A DNA stretch of 40,653 nt from an archaeon (GTDB lineage: Archaea; B1Sed10-29; JAJSAI01), in the NCBI GenBank assembly GCA_024274695.1, contig JAJSAI010000010.1:1-40653 (forward strand), in the 5' to 3' direction. The notes beneath the pieces were generated by a model, which was not told the DNA's origin, did not search any database, and saw nothing but the letters and a program-made list of their open reading frames with translations. The first letter of the stretch is position 1. Each line of letters begins with the position of its first letter. Below, piece after piece: positions 40,241 through 40,653 of this stretch. Made by a program: the position numbers and the translations under genes.

Positions 40241-40632
40241 GCGAGAAAAAAGAAGCAGCAATTCAGGCGAAGACCCTGAAAAAGGCTGAAGAAAAGAAAG
40301 CAGAAGAGGAAGAGAAAAAGGCAGAGCCTGAGAAGAAGACCGCTAAGAAAAAGGCAGAAGCGAAGACCAAGAAGAAGGCTGAGGAGAAAAAGGAAGAAAG
40401 GATCATGACACTCTCGCTCAGGGACGCGTGGGCCAGCAAGAGGACCAACAGGACGAGAGCAGCCGTGAAGGTGCTCAAGAGACAGCTCAAGAGGCACGTG
40501 AAAAAAGAGGTCAAGATAGACAAGAGCCTGAACGAGCTCATCTGGGCAAGAGGAGACCAGCATCCTCCCAGGAAAGTTAGGGTAAGAGTGGTCATAGGAG
40601 CAGAGACCGCCACAGCCTATCCTGCAAAGTGA
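40237..40632 (+). CDS. rpl31e: Ribosomal protein L31e with charged N-terminal extension
   Basis: A 131-aa L31e. The core begins near residue 54 (ERIMTLSLRDAWASKRTNR) and ends KVRVRVVIGAE; the typical protein is 80-95 aa. The first 53 residues are a K/E/A repeat (about 50% lysine and glutamate), likely a disordered or coiled tail. It is coupled to rpl39e by an ATGA overlap and followed by a start that looks like tif6. Confidence 0.92.
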   Translation: MSEKKEAAIQAKTLKKAEEKKAEEEEKKAEPEKKTAKKKAEAKTKKKAEEKKEERIMTLSLRDAWASKRTNRTRAAVKVLKRQLKRHVKKEVKIDKSLNELIWARGDQHPPRKVRVRVVIGAETATAYPAK

Positions 40633-40639
40633 AGAGAGA

Positions 40640-40653
40640 ATGATAGAAAGGGC
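40640..40653 (+). CDS. Start of a further gene, probably tif6 (aIF6)
   Basis: An ATG at 40640 opens MIER at the window edge, 7 bp after rpl31e, with GAAGAGAGA upstream. In archaea the gene after L31e is usually translation initiation factor 6, whose N-terminus begins with MI-basic residues. Only four codons are visible, so the call rests on gene order. Confidence 0.45.

Overview
This is an archaeal chromosome segment. The evidence is a type I-A CRISPR-Cas operon, archaeal TATA boxes with leaderless starts, Shine-Dalgarno sites of the GGTGA/GGAGG kind, an archaeal initiator tRNA, a C/D box guide RNA, and ribosomal protein genes S19e, L39e and L31e beside a PDCD5-family gene. Lysine-rich tails on ribosomal proteins, glycoprotein-like cell-surface genes and KaiC-like ATPases would suit a DPANN-type lineage. 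Type I-A CRISPR and guide RNAs would suit a thermophile. I cannot fix the phylum from the sequence alone.

Layout. 1-1245: CRISPR array of 19 identical 30-bp repeats, running off the left edge. 1246-9836: a complete type I-A system (cas2, cas1, cas4, cas8a, cas3 HD, cas3 helicase, cas5, cas7, csa5 on the minus strand; a csa3-type CARF regulator on the plus strand; cas6). 9837-22100: an accessory region. It holds a decayed S66 peptidase, a P-loop kinase, a Cys-rich mini-protein, two RelE toxin-antitoxin pairs around an AT-rich PD-(D/E)XK nuclease, a XerA-like recombinase, and a tightly overlapped four-gene operon (methyltransferase, S41 peptidase-like, unknown, TraB-like). It continues with a GNAT/winged-helix pair and a 1-kb non-coding tract packed with GTGAG and TTAGTCA repeats upstream of an AAA+ ATPase that looks like an initiator or ExeA-type protein. 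It ends with an unknown gene, a DNA-repair methyltransferase and a frameshifted nucleosidase. 22130-24970: initiator tRNA-Met, a C/D box sRNA, and a Ca2+-type P-ATPase. 25055-35697: two large secreted proteins, pcm, and a COG1361-like protein in an operon with a MacB/FtsX-type ABC exporter. 35710-38996: a KaiC-like pair, tRNA-Phe, and a secreted transglutaminase-like protein. 38993-40653: a translation cluster (rnp4, rps19e, PDCD5, rpl39e, rpl31e, start of tif6).

The least ordinary parts are: (a) the iteron-like TTAGTCA array with a duplicated 20-bp palindromic unit in front of the AAA+ gene, a candidate replication origin or autoregulatory region; (b) a C/D box sRNA between the initiator tRNA and the P-ATPase gene, whose D guide pairs with the 16S decoding region and points at C1402 by the N+5 rule; (c) a short motif, AAAAATTNTTGCA, dispersed through 11.7-21.7 kb and mostly pointing one way whatever the gene strand; (d) a 158-bp out-of-frame overlap of rps19e with the PDCD5 gene; (e) two genes that appear to use non-canonical start codons (CTG for rnp4, ATT for a KaiC-like gene). 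Two genes carry single-base frameshifts that could be real or assembly errors.
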